Shown in pieces: positions 25,514-37,385 of a DNA stretch of 64,000 bases; positions within the stretch are counted from its first letter, which is position 1, and each line of letters opens with the position of its first letter. The stretch is taken from contig CM055607.1 of NCBI GenBank assembly GCA_029379385.1, forward strand, positions 7,502,001-7,566,000, in the 5' to 3' direction. Position numbers and translations under genes: made by a program. The notes beneath the pieces were generated by a model. That model did no database searches. It was not told the DNA's origin and saw only the letters and a list, made by a program, of their open reading frames with translations. Source of the stretch: Quillaja saponaria (Eukaryota; Streptophyta; Magnoliopsida; Fabales; Quillajaceae).

Positions 25514-25615
25514 TGAATCACATCTTGTAGGTGTAGTTTTATATACATCCTTCACAAAACTCTATGAATCACATCTTGTGGGTGTAGTTTTATATACATC
25601 CTTCACAAAACTCTC
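25514..25615. repeat. 51-bp tandem duplication
   Basis: Two nearly identical copies (25514-25564 and 25565-25615) start TGAATCACATCTTGT and differ at only a couple of bases. Non-coding. Confidence 0.9.
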
Positions 25616-26194
25616 AATTAAAGTAATGAAACTTTTGGTGTTATTCTAAGATGTGGGATTATTATTATTATTTGGATATAAGATGATGGATTTAAAGAAA
25701 TGAGAAAAAATAATATCTTGTCGTGAAGTTTATAAGTTCAATAAATTTGAATTAATTAAAAAAAATCAACATACTACAGTCATAATGACTTCATCTATCA
25801 AAAGTTGCAATAAGCATGATTTTTTTAAACATTTTAATTTTTCTATATATTATTTTAATTTGAATCTTCGAATTTAATTTTGATTTAATTCTCTCTAGAA
25901 ACATATATCCTACTATCTATTATGTTCTTCTTTTTATAGTTTTGTTACTAGCTTGGCTAACTAGGTATCTAAGAAAAAATTAATTTGTATTTTTAATTCC
26001 ATCATGCACTGTAATGTTCAATTCAAAAATATAGGCAAGTGAAACTAATAACTGAAAACAATTATTTGTCTCTACTATGTTACAATATCGAAAGTGGATT
26101 TTGTAAAATATGAAATATATTAGTCAGTGATCGATTTGCCAATTTACTAAGAAATATGCAATTAGGCATAAATGGATCAAATAAAGATTCAATC

Positions 26195-26357
26195 TATAGT
26201 CATGGTTAGTTAGCTTATTGGTAAGTAAGACACCTAGATTTTAACTTCAAGAAAATTTCAATTTACCAGAATTCGATCTTCGAAGAAAGACTGATAATGA
26301 AACATCTTATCCCCTAATCTCTTCCCTTCCCTTTACCTTAGATTAAAAAAAAAAAAG
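26195..26357 (+). mobile_element. Possible tRNA-derived SINE
   Basis: A box-A-like sequence (TTAGCTTATTGGTAAG, near 26210) is followed about 60 bases on by a box-B-like AATTCGATCTTC (near 26270), and the segment ends in a run of 12 A. This is the layout of a tRNA-derived SINE. Both boxes are degenerate and no target-site duplication was found. Confidence 0.4.
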
Positions 26358-29300
26358 TTATTTTGGATCCTAATATAAGAAGAAAAAAAATCATATATTC
26401 AAATAAATATAGAAAGTGGTAAGATTAGGTAGAATAATTAGTGATGATAGAGAGAACAATTATATATATACAAGTGTCCATTAGGATCCAGACAAGGCCT
26501 TTGGGATCTGAAAAACAGAAGCCGTTAAGCTTTGTATGTGCATGCATGATGCATGGTTGAAGACTAGAAAGTGATGGATCCATTAATCATTTTCTAGGGT
26601 TTTCAACAAAACTCCATCTCCAAGAAGCCAGAAAATCATTTCACCCATCAAACTCTGAGCTCTTGGAGTTACATTAGGGATTGGTCTACCATTTTGAATT
26701 AAGTCATGACTTAGTCAGATTTTGTGGCTTCTTTGGGAAACAAGCTCACTTTACATTACATATTTACATCATTACATGTGTGTGCATATGCATGGAAACT
26801 ATATATATTATATACATGCCTTAATTTGCTGGGTTTTCTATGTTTTATGATTAGAATCCTAAGTTGTTGATAGGATTTTGTGAGGTACTGAAAAATTGAA
26901 AATGAAAGAAAAACAGTATGGGGTTGGCCAGGTCCATGAAACATATATTAGCTTAGGCGTTGCTGCTGTCTAGTTCTGGCTGAGGGAATATGCCAATGCC
27001 ATACACTAGCTATTGACAGTTGTGTGACACCCCCACCTACAAGAAAAAAAAAAAAAAAAAGGTTCTATATACTAATTTTTCGTAATAACTCTTTTTTCTT
27101 TTTTTTTTAGGTTTTTCTATAATAATTGCATAATTTTAAAATAGGGCAAATTTCACTTTACTTATCTATAATTTATATATTTTTTTGTTTTGTTGACCTA
27201 TAGTTTTTAGATTATCATTTTATTCACCGATTCATTATATTGATCATGTCGTTATTAGTTACTCCACCTCTATCAAGTTCTAACTAACAGAGTGATAATG
27301 ATCTTCGCTAAACTATAAGTTGGCACTAAAATCACATATTTTATTCCTTTAATTTAAGTAATTACTAATTAAGCTAAAACGGAAGCCTCTTTTTTTTGTT
27401 TGTGTTTTTTCACAAAAATAGAGGATGGGGGACAATCTTTAGAACCCCAATTGCCCAAACAAATAGATGAATCCATGCATGGTTAGTCAGAATCAAGGTT
27501 ATGGTTCCCCTTGATGGAAAAGTCAATCAATTATATGCTATTTCCTTTCACATGTTGTGCTCACATCTCCAAGTCTATTCGTTTTAACGTTCTTGTCTCT
27601 TTCTTTTCCTTCCTCTTTCATTTTTTTGTTCGAAAAAGGCATACATGAGCTACATAATGAAAATAATTCTCTCCCTTTTACAAAAACTATTCATCTTGAA
27701 AGAAGACGGGATTCAATCTTAGATCTTCAATATACAACACCAATAATATTTACCAATTGATATATTCTTATATTCCTCCTCTTTATCTCTTATTTTTAAA
27801 ACTAATATAGCATATGCCCAACTTATCATCATCATTATCTTATAAAATCATAGGATTATATAGTCAAACAAAGATTATTTTAACAATAACGTAAAATAAA
27901 GAATAAATGCTCTATTTAATAAAAATTGCTCCGTGCACTCATTCTTGTACAAAATAAAGTGAACCCAATTCAGAGCTTATAATTTTTTTTAGTATATATA
28001 CTGCACTACAAAGGAACGAGGTGTTGCAAATTGATTGAAAGTTGACTACAAAGGCGATAGTGCTGGTGTCAATAAGATGTGGTTTTGAATTCAAATATTT
28101 TTAGAAAATGTCGAATAGAATTTTAATAAATTTTTAGTCTTAACATGACTAATCTATTTTTATTCAGACAGAAAATATCATTAATCAAGGTATGCATGAA
28201 TTAACTTAGATACACATGATTATTAAATAAATAAAAAATCAACTACCTAGCTAGTTATAATTTATAAAATATATTTTTAAATAGACCAAATATATATATA
28301 TATAATTCTGAAGTTCTAATACTATATTTAAATTCTAAGTGGTTCGATTATGATTTTATATGTACATATAATTAAATGTTGTACATCATAATTGAAATTT
28401 TAGAAAAACAATATCTTCTAAATAAAAAAATGTATATAGTGTTGGGTTTTTACTGGGTATTGAAAATTACTTTCAAGACATTTTCATGTATGTTTCCACT
28501 TAAAATAAATAAACATCAAAACTAGGAATAGATGTTTTGCAAATCAAAATAAATAAATAGGAAAAATTTTATGTGCAAAGACTTGATAAAATATCATATA
28601 AGATTACTTTCATTTACTTGGTGCATATAGATAGTATCGTCATAAAAATATCAATATATCTCCATATGATTACTCTATTAAGTTTTCTTCATTTTTGGGG
28701 ATTTTGGAGGCCTACACTCATCTTTTTCTCTAGTGTAGTTTTGGCATTTACTAATGAAGAGGTACACATCCATAGATATGCTTAGATAGCCATGGCCTAC
28801 ATATTGGAGCATACTATTAGCAATTGTTCCATCAATCTTAATTTCTATGATCCCCACTTTTAATTTGTGTCATCTCAAGTTAAAATTATGTAAAGTTTAT
28901 TTTACTTCAATGTGGTCTTTGACCTAATAACCTCGCTATCATGTGTTTTTTCCCCCCTAAAGATCAGTCACTTTGAGTCTTTTGAGATTTATCAAAATGG
29001 CCGAAAGCATAGATATGTAAAAATATCTTTCTTTTGTACATCTTTCTAAAATCTTCATTTACAATTTTTTGAACCAAATTCAAAGCTCTAAAGGACTAAT
29101 CAAAGTTCATTCTCTATTAGAGCTTTGAAATTGGTTGACAGGTTGAGAATTGGGGATTTTTAGAAATGCATACAAGCAATGATAAAAAGGCAAAAAACAC
29201 AAGATCAACCATATCCATATTCCCAAAATAACTCAGTTGCTTTTCATAATAGATCAGCTAGGAGGAGAAAGAAACATAGACAATATTCCCTAAAGGAATA

Positions 29301-30266
29301 AGTGATTGCAGTCTAACTCATTTCCCTGGACAATGTGATCACCAATTTATACTTCAGGATCAAACTTCTAAGTATATTATTGACATATGCTTTCACCTTC
29401 TACAAGCAAGAGACACAAGAAAGGAGTCAACTTTGAAGATCTGATAGACGTTCGTTCACTCCAGCAACTAAATAAAAACAGTATTTCAAGTCCAATGCAA
29501 AATCAATTTGTTATGATGTATAAACTTTTGCCAGATTGATACAAAAGCTGATATTACATAATTCTTTTGTCACTTCATGCAACACCAAGTCTCATAATCA
29601 CACCAAAGAAAATTCCTAAAAGCTTGTGGGCTTTTATAAGATCTAAAATTTGAACTAAACTTTTCTTTTATACATTTCAATTCATTATGCAAAGGTGTTC
29701 TCTTTCAAAGGACCAAAAATTAAGAATTTGAGTCCAACCTCATGCATCATTGCTATGACTCTAGATTTTCAAGGGAATCCCCAATTAAATAATCCCCATA
29801 AAACTAGCTGAAGCAGTAACTTAAACAAGACTTTTGATCATCAACATTCAACACGCACAAAAATCAAAGCCTGCATTACTCTAAATAATTTGTGCAGTTA
29901 TGAAATTAACCCCGAATATGAATGACGCCGCAACGGGATCCTACAGAAAAGATCTATAGAAAAACCCACATCAGCAGATTCCCTGGGGAAAGCTTCCACT
30001 TAAAAGCACGGTTGCAATTACAAGCAGTCTAATAAGGTAGAATGACATAATGTACAAACACCTTGAATCTTTTGTATTCTACTTTTATATATATATACAC
30101 TGAACACAATATATGAATCCAAATGAAGAAAATTATATATGTAAATGGATACCCTTTTATTTGATACCATGAAAAAAATATTAAAGGAAAGAGACAGAAT
30201 TTTGTGACCTATTAACTGGTCAACTTGAAAAGCCAACAAAAATGGCAATTGATATCATCCACGGCC

Positions 30267-33200
30267 TCAAATCTCACCTGTACCAAGGGGCTGCCTTGAA
30301 GTATCTGCTGAAGCCCAGGCTTCATAATCCTTAACAAGCTACAAGAAAGAAAAAAAATTGAAAAAAATAAAGAGAAATTCATAAACAAAAACTAAGCAAC
30401 ATGAATATAATAAGCAATGAAGAAAATGTAATTGCTAAATCTTATCAATCACACATGCACTTTATGATAAGGGAAAAGCTTTTCTATATTTCAATAAACG
30501 CACAAAAGGGGAGCATTGGTCCCAAAAATTACTTTTGACAAGTAAAAAGAATGTCACAAACCCGACCCCTTGTTAAAGGAGTTGTTAACATCCCATTACA
30601 ACAACCACAAGAACTAAAAAGCTAAGAGCCTAAGACCAACTTATAATATCCTTACCCTGTCTTTCTCCAGATAAAAAAAAATGGCAGTTTTACAAGTAAT
30701 TTTCTGTATAAAGGTTTTATAACTTTCTAATGATTGCTTTAGCTCCAACAGGGAGATACATTCTAAAAGTATAGCCTAAACAAGGAGTAACTTAACTTGA
30801 ACGGAGGGATTGGCATTTGTACCAAAGGCATCTCGCAGGATAACTGGCCTCCTGTCAATCTGTCATACTAGCAAGCATCTTATGTTCTTATTCTGTTACA
30901 GGTGGTATTTAACAATCCCCGTCGGTGATTTTTATTACTGAAGTTTAGTGCTTTGCACATATAAGTATACTATTTTGTTACCATTGCTAAACTTTACATG
31001 GCATACTCCTACTAGATCTGCTTCCAGCTTACATGCCATCATTAAGAAACTGGTTACTGTACAAAGTGCAGCACATAGTTAGTAATAAAGCAGCATGCAC
31101 GTGACAACCTTCACTGTACCATAGGCGGCATCCAAGTTGAACAGTCCTTCTATGTCCTTCATAATATCAAAAGCTATTGACCTATTACCATCAGTGTGAA
31201 CAACGTGACTGAATTTGTACCAAGCCCCAAACTGAGTATATCATGTCATAATCATAACTACAACATGAGAATTTCTGACCCTTGATCTCAAAATAGATTC
31301 CGTATATTGCCCAAGTATTAAAAATTGTTAGTGGAAGAACTTGCTACCGTTCCATTGATAGCAGCAACCATTTTCCAAGATAAAAATAATAATAATTCTC
31401 TGACTCACCCTCCACCTCCTTCCTGTCTCTCTCAGGTAAGGCAATCAGCAGATAATAGTTATTTGATTACAACTACTTCGCATTAGTTCATTCACACTCC
31501 TAGCATGTGTTCCATGGTCAGTTCAGATTAAGTGTTATGAATCATTACAACTTAAAATAGTTATGAACTTGTGAATTTTAGTATGATTCAGTGGCAAATT
31601 GCAGATTCTACATCTTATACTGTAACTATATACGCATTTAAATATTTGTCTTCCCAACTACCAGTACCACAACATTAAAAGAGATTAGAATACCAAAAGC
31701 TAAGATCCAATATGAAGTTCTTAAAAGGGCACATTGTAATCATAAGTAGTTCATTTGGCAAAACAGTTTTTATTCTTGTTGGTTCCCTAGGCTATATCTT
31801 CTCTTAAATTAAGATGATTACTCTTAATTCAAATTTAAGGCTCTGAATAACTCTTGTAGCCTTTATTACTGCGTACCAACTATATCACCCCAAGCAAAAG
31901 GAAATGGCAGATTAGAATGAAATAATCCTACAGTTACAACAGCGCCCTAGTAAAAAGAGGAAATTATATGAAAAATCAAAAGAAAAGAAAAGAAGAAGGC
32001 CAAGCAATATTGTTGGTAATAGTCGCAGTCACCAAACCATATCTATATTTTGCAGGGACACAACATTAAAAATGGATAAACCAGAATAAAACTAAACTTT
32101 TGATTCTATATTCATAGATGAACCACATCCAGCTGTAAGCTTTTATCAGATTTGAAACTTGACACTTTTCCTTGAATCAAAATGTTGATTTTAATCACAA
32201 TCCAAATTAAGAAAATGTGAGAAATCTTAATGAAAGTTCTGAATGCTAGATTGAACAGTTGCCAACATCATTCTTTTCTGTGATAAATGATGCAGTTGCT
32301 AACAGTTTTCACAAACCTGTCCTGTGAACGGGGAAGCATTATCCTTAGTGTTTGTTCAAGGACTTGGGACCCAGTTGACTCAATTGCTTCCACGGGTATT
32401 GGAAGGAACACAGAAAGAATCTCAATGCTAACCTGGACTCCAGATAATAATTCGACATGGTTCAAATTTCAAAATGGAAGTATTATAAGAACATCACGTG
32501 ACTACTATAAAGTAGTTACCTCAATATTAGTGTCTGAAGTGAGTTGCTACTACTCCTGTCACATGATACCTGTCTGATTCACCATAGAAGCTGCATTCCC
32601 ATATGAAACGAATGTCAATGCATTCCAGAAATTAAGTATAAACGAAATGACTTAACACAATGAATCACTGATTCTGCAAAAAGAATTGTCTCATCTTTTG
32701 CATTTAATTGTAAAGAAAAGCAATACAACCAATTGCATGTTGCTCCAATTTATAATTTCCAGCTACATACATAGAGGAAGTGAAATTCCTTGTTACGTTT
32801 TGATTTCAGGATAATGCTTCCCAATTCTCTCTCCCTATATGACAGGTGCTTCTGTAATTTTGCAGATTGCAATAGCATGAGAGTACAGGACTCTCCATAC
32901 ATTACGGGACAGACCCATCACTAGCGAGAAGCAAATAGAGTCTTAACAAACCCGATCCACAATATCAGGGCCTATAGTGAGAATGTGAAGTAAAAGAGGT
33001 TATAATAAAACCATATAGTTAATTAACATATAATCAACCATTGCTTGAGGCACATTATCAAAGGATTAACGGTATTACATTTTAAAATTTACCCCTTTTT
33101 TAGGAGGAAATAACATAAATCAAACGAAAAGATGCCATTTCCATGTCCCATTAATGTTCATATTCAAATTATTGATTCTTTAAGAATACCATCTCACAAA

Positions 33201-34227
33201 ATTCTATGCCTAAAAAATGTTGGTCCACAGTAGTGACTCCCAAACTTAATATCTCATACACATGGATAACACCCAATTATTTTTCTTTTGTTTCGGCAAT
33301 AATAGTAAGTACTGAATACAGTTTAGCCACCAAGTGCTATGTCTACATTTTTCACTAAATGAAGTTTGAAGATACCCAAATGTAATCTGTTGATAATGTG
33401 AGATAAATGTCGCGAGACGCAAAAATTCTATAAAATGTATATTCCCCAATTGGAACATGGAGTAACATGCAGGATTCACTTAAAACTTAACAGAAACCTT
33501 CTACTCTAATGATTTGCACATAAGTGAGCATCAGATCTTTACTTTTAATCTGTCATTTCATGATTCACCTTGACCAACTCCACAATCCACACTCTCTTTC
33601 TAAACAATTCTAAAGTAGCAGCTTATTGAGTAGAACAATAACAAGTAAAATCCTATCAGCCGTAAAGGGAAATGAATTTCTTGCCATCAAACTTGTCATT
33701 CTGTCGGACTACCATTGGTGATCCCCTCCAACTGTCACCAGTTAACAAACCAGACAGAATTCAGATTCAATTAAAATTTTAAAAAATAATAATAATAAGA
33801 GATACATCAAGGCAGCACCTTGCAGGACAAGAGTTTGATGCAACACCCATCGGATTGTTCTTCAACTCTCACTAGCAGAACGGGACAAATCTCAAAGGAA
33901 AAGAACTTAATTCTGTACACATAAAACCTGAAAGTGTTATCATCCACTCTCTCAATCCCCTCAGCATCCACACAGAATACTGACTGGCAGGCAAGCGCAT
34001 ATACTCAACTGTATCCAACATAAGCCAATCAGAATTTCAGACCCAAACTCAAAATGCATAAATCTAACTCCAAGAAAAGACAGAGCAATTGTCCTAACAT
34101 TTCTTAGTGGCCGTTCAAGTTGTTGAGCTGAGACTGATTCCTTACGCCAAGCAACAAACCGCACTTTTGTTTTAGAATTTGCCGAAACCCAAAATGACAG
34201 CCTCCAAGATTCATAAGCAAATGCCAA
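30267..34227 (-). pseudogene. DUF1997 family protein gene, decayed
   Basis: Exon-like blocks run down the minus strand: 34227-34099, 34008-33819, 33731-33685, 32590-32520, 32432-32313 and 30338-30267. They match what I recall of plant DUF1997 proteins, usually plastid-targeted: EYMRLPASQYSV, DAEGIERVDDNTFRFYVYR, FFSFEICPVLLVRVEEQ, VEAIESTGSQVLEQ, and the family C-terminus KDYEAWASADTSRQPLGTGEI. The blocks do not form one frame. YSV and DAEG are one base out near 33970. A GGGG run (33723-33726) puts LEG and SPMVVRQNDKFD in different frames. The exon 32590-32520 has in-frame TGA, TAG and TAG between SMVNQ and QLTSDTNIEVS. No in-frame ATG opens the first block (TTG at 34227). One intron would need a GC donor (33684-33683). 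At5g04440 is the relative I recall. Confidence 0.75.
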
Positions 34228-34732
34228 TTGAAAGTGCCCAGAGTAAAGAGAATTTATGGGGTTTCTATCAGTGTGTGAAATAGAAGTGATTCACAGTGAA
34301 GAACAAGCGCTCGCTGCCGTTAGCTAATGCTCCTGTGGATTTTTTTGGGGGTATGGGACTAGAAGAGGAAGATGAAGCAGCGGTCAGGAAAAGACCAACA
34401 GAGAGTCAGAGAGATATAAGCACGTGTTTGTATGCGTCTAGGCTAAAATATGCACGTACAGTGATAACTACCCCTATAATTTCAAACTGTTCGATTGAAT
34501 GGCTAAACCGATCAAAAATCGGAAACTAAATCAAGAAAACAAAACCATATGTAGAGAAGTAAACTAAATTGATAATAGATCGAATTATCATTTATCAATA
34601 ACCCAAAAATCTTTACATTTCAAAACCCTAAGTTTCAACCAGAGCAATTGTAATCCAAAATTGTTATGTAATTATGTTTTGGTACCCCAAACAGAAGCAC
34701 AAAAGCCAAAAAGTCCCAACTCTCATAAATCC

Positions 34733-35170
34733 TCAAGAGCTAGTGAACTTTGTGACTGCCTTGGTACCCTCAGATACAGCGTGCTTGGCCAACTCACCGG
34801 GTAGTACAAGTCTCACCGCCGTCTGGATTTCACGAGAGGTAATGGTGGGCTTCTTGTTGTACCGGGCCAATCTGGAGGCCTCTTGTGCTAACTTTTCGAA
34901 GATATCATTGATGAAACTGTTCATGATCCCCATGGCTTTGCTTGAGATTCCAATATCAGGTTGGACCTGCTTCAAGACCTTGAAGATGTAAATCTTGTAG
35001 GTCTCAACACTTTTCCTCGCCTTCTTTTTCTTTTTGTCAGACGATATATCCTTTGGTATCTTCTTCTCCGCCTTCGAATTTTCCACCGCCGGTGATTTCT
35101 CCGCCAGCTGAGACTTCTCCACTGTCGTTGGCTTCTTCTCTGCTGGCTTTTTCACTCCCTTTGGCGGCAT
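34733..35170 (-). CDS. Histone H2B
   Basis: An intronless 145-residue protein ending in the invariant plant H2B tail ([16 protein letters not shown]). Residues about 50-145 are the histone fold, with [40 protein letters not shown] and [20 protein letters not shown] almost canonical. It pairs with H2A in the nucleosome; the lysine in AVTK corresponds to the conserved monoubiquitination site. The N-terminal tail is Lys/Pro/Ala-rich as in other plants ([13 protein letters not shown]) but diverged, with repeated EKS(P/Q) and KKKKKARKS before the fold. The promoter carries a histone-type element (35276-35293). It sits between the DUF1997 remnant and the KH gene and is transcribed away from the latter. 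Confidence 0.97.
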   Translation of the reverse strand: MPPKGVKKPAEKKPTTVEKSQLAEKSPAVENSKAEKKIPKDISSDKKKKKARKSVETYKIYIFKVLKQVQPDIGISSKAMGIMNSFINDIFEKLAQEASRLARYNKKPTITSREIQTAVRLVLPGELAKHAVSEGTKAVTKFTSS

Positions 35171-35275
35171 TGTTGCAAGAGAGAGGCTAACTGACTGTCA
35201 GAGTGAATGAGAAGAAAAGTGGGATTGGAGGTGTTATGTAGCAGTAAAATATGAGATGTGATTGGTCTTTGAGGA

Positions 35276-35293
35276 AACAGATTGATGACGTGG
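35276..35293 (-). promoter_or_regulatory. Histone type-I-like promoter element
   Basis: On the minus strand the sequence reads CCACGTCATCAATCTGTT. The hexamer part CCACGTCA is identical to the plant histone type I element; the octamer half is only a partial match to the GATCCGCG consensus. It lies about 106-123 bases upstream of the H2B start. A CCAAT sequence (minus strand, 35261-35265) sits just downstream. Such elements drive S-phase expression. Confidence 0.6.
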
Positions 35294-35774
35294 ATTTTAG
35301 TTTTATAGAAATGAAAATGGACGGTGAAGATTGCTTTTGTTTAAAAATTTGAGCGCGAGAGGGTAAGCAAATATCATATGGGCCCAGAGACCATCACAAT
35401 CAAGGCCCATATAAAATAAGTATAAATTAAAATAAAATTGTGTACATTTTATTTAATTTGTAATTTTTATTTTGAATATTTATAAATATTTATAATTAAA
35501 GTAACAAAAAAATATATATATATATAGATTATAAAATATAGAGTATAAGCCAACACTTAAATGGGGAAGAGTTTATTAATGTTTTTTACTATTATAATGA
35601 TCTCTTAATATTCTTATTTATATACAATAATTAAATAAGTAATAAATATTTATTATTAAATAATTAAAATATAAATATGAACATGTAAAATATCTATATT
35701 TATCTATAAATTATAGTATATATGTATATATTATTATTCTTCTATATCTATATTATTTTAAAATTTATAAATTA

Positions 35775-35998
35775 GCTCATCTGGCACATATAAGATTATA
35801 TAAATATATGATTATACAATACATTAAGTTATATAATTTTACTGTTATTTTATCTTTACCCTTCCTACTATATAGTTATATACTATCAGATATAGTATAA
35901 TAGATAGTCAATTACATAAGTGTATATTATTATGTTACTGTCAAACATTGTATAATAGCCAACTAGATAATTTTATTTTATATGATGCACTAAACGAC
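35775..35998. mobile_element. Degenerate MITE, family of 55647-55877
   Basis: The ends GCTCATCTGGCACATATAA and, reverse-complemented, GTCGTTTAGTGCATCATATA form imperfect inverted repeats flanked by TA on both sides. The interior (TCAAACATTGTATAATAGCC near 35941) matches ACCAAACATTGCATAAGAGC in the MITE at 55.8 kb. Confidence 0.55.
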
Positions 35999-37385
35999 TA
36001 TGATCTTTTATTTTATACTAAGTATAAATTTATTTATTTACTTATGCTATTCTAAAAGCCATAAAACCCTTAAGTATATAATTAATTTACTTAAATTAAT
36101 AAAAAATTATATAACTTACTTTCTCCCTCTTAATAACTCCTTAGTATTTTACTAACTAACATAAATTGATTAGAAATATAAAAAAATTAAGGTCATAGTA
36201 ACTATCTACTTAACTTTCACTTACATGCTAACTCATATTTTATCTTTTAAATATGACTCAAAAACTTAAAATTACCACATTATACTTAAAAAATTTATGA
36301 CATGTGCACAAACATGTGCATGTGATTTTATACTAAAAGTCTAAACACTCCTCCTAAGTTTTAACTATTAACTAAAAATGCCATATTAAATCTATATATT
36401 CAATTATTTCTTTATACTGTGGATTTTTTATGTCATTTTACAACAAAATTCAATTTAAAAGAAAATAAAAACCACCTACTACTAACAAAATTATATTCTT
36501 AGGGTAAGTTTGGAATAAATACACATAATAATTAAATTGAACACAATTCAATGCAATTTAATCTAAATTATTTTTTAGCGTTTGAAACAATTCAATATAT
36601 TTATAGAATATAATTGAATCCAATATGATTATATTGTTTAGATTATAAATATAACTAATATAATTCTATTCAATTTAACATTGGCATAAAATTACCCTTA
36701 CTTTTATTGTTTAGTTTGTCATTATGTTTTGTGAATAACAGTAGGCATGAGTTTGTAAGAATATAACAAATACGAGAGTATATTTGTCCAAAAGGTTTTT
36801 CAAAATACAATTGAATTGATTTTTTTACCTATCTCACCTATTTTGATAAGAATTTAAAATGACAAAAAATTAATTTATAATTTACAATGAATTAAACTCT
36901 ACAAATATATTAATTCCAAAGACACTATTAAATAAATTTTAATTTTTCCCATAAATTAGTTACCTAATCTTACTATCATATAACTTTAAAAAAATTGTAA
37001 TTATTTATTTAGTTTAATTTTTAGAATAATTTTAATTTTTTTAAGATGAAAATAATTTTCAATATTTATCTTTAAAAAAAATAAAATTTTGAGCTATATA
37101 TATAAACTAACACGTAAATGGTGAAGACTTTTTTTGTAATTTCCTTGTTATTAGAAAATATTTTTAATTTTGTACAAATAATATTATTAAAATACAACTT
37201 TCAGGACTTGGGGATATGTAAGCATATCTCAGATGCCCTGCTTGCTCGCAGCTCTCAACCTAAACCCGTTATCTTTGTCTACCTCTCTCCGCCATTTTTC
37301 TGCTTCAGGTTATCTCTCTCAGTCTTTCTCCCTTTCTGTGAATTACTGTTTCATTATCTTCAGAATAAGGAGAAGGAGTTGAACA

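Larger units (their letters stand above)
22520..30266. other. Gene-free AT-rich region of about 7.7 kb
   Basis: No coding region or RNA gene is supported. It contains an AT-rich repetitive element (23.2-24.3 kb), a 51-bp tandem duplication (25514-25615), a possible SINE (26195-26357) and short TA-rich tracts. The remainder holds nothing I can name. I looked for common plant microRNA sequences and saw none, but that search was by eye. Confidence 0.6.

Noticed and set aside
26500..26720. Possible microRNA precursor or lncRNA
   Set aside because: No recognised mature microRNA sequence and no long hairpin apart from a short palindrome at GCATGCATGATGCATG.
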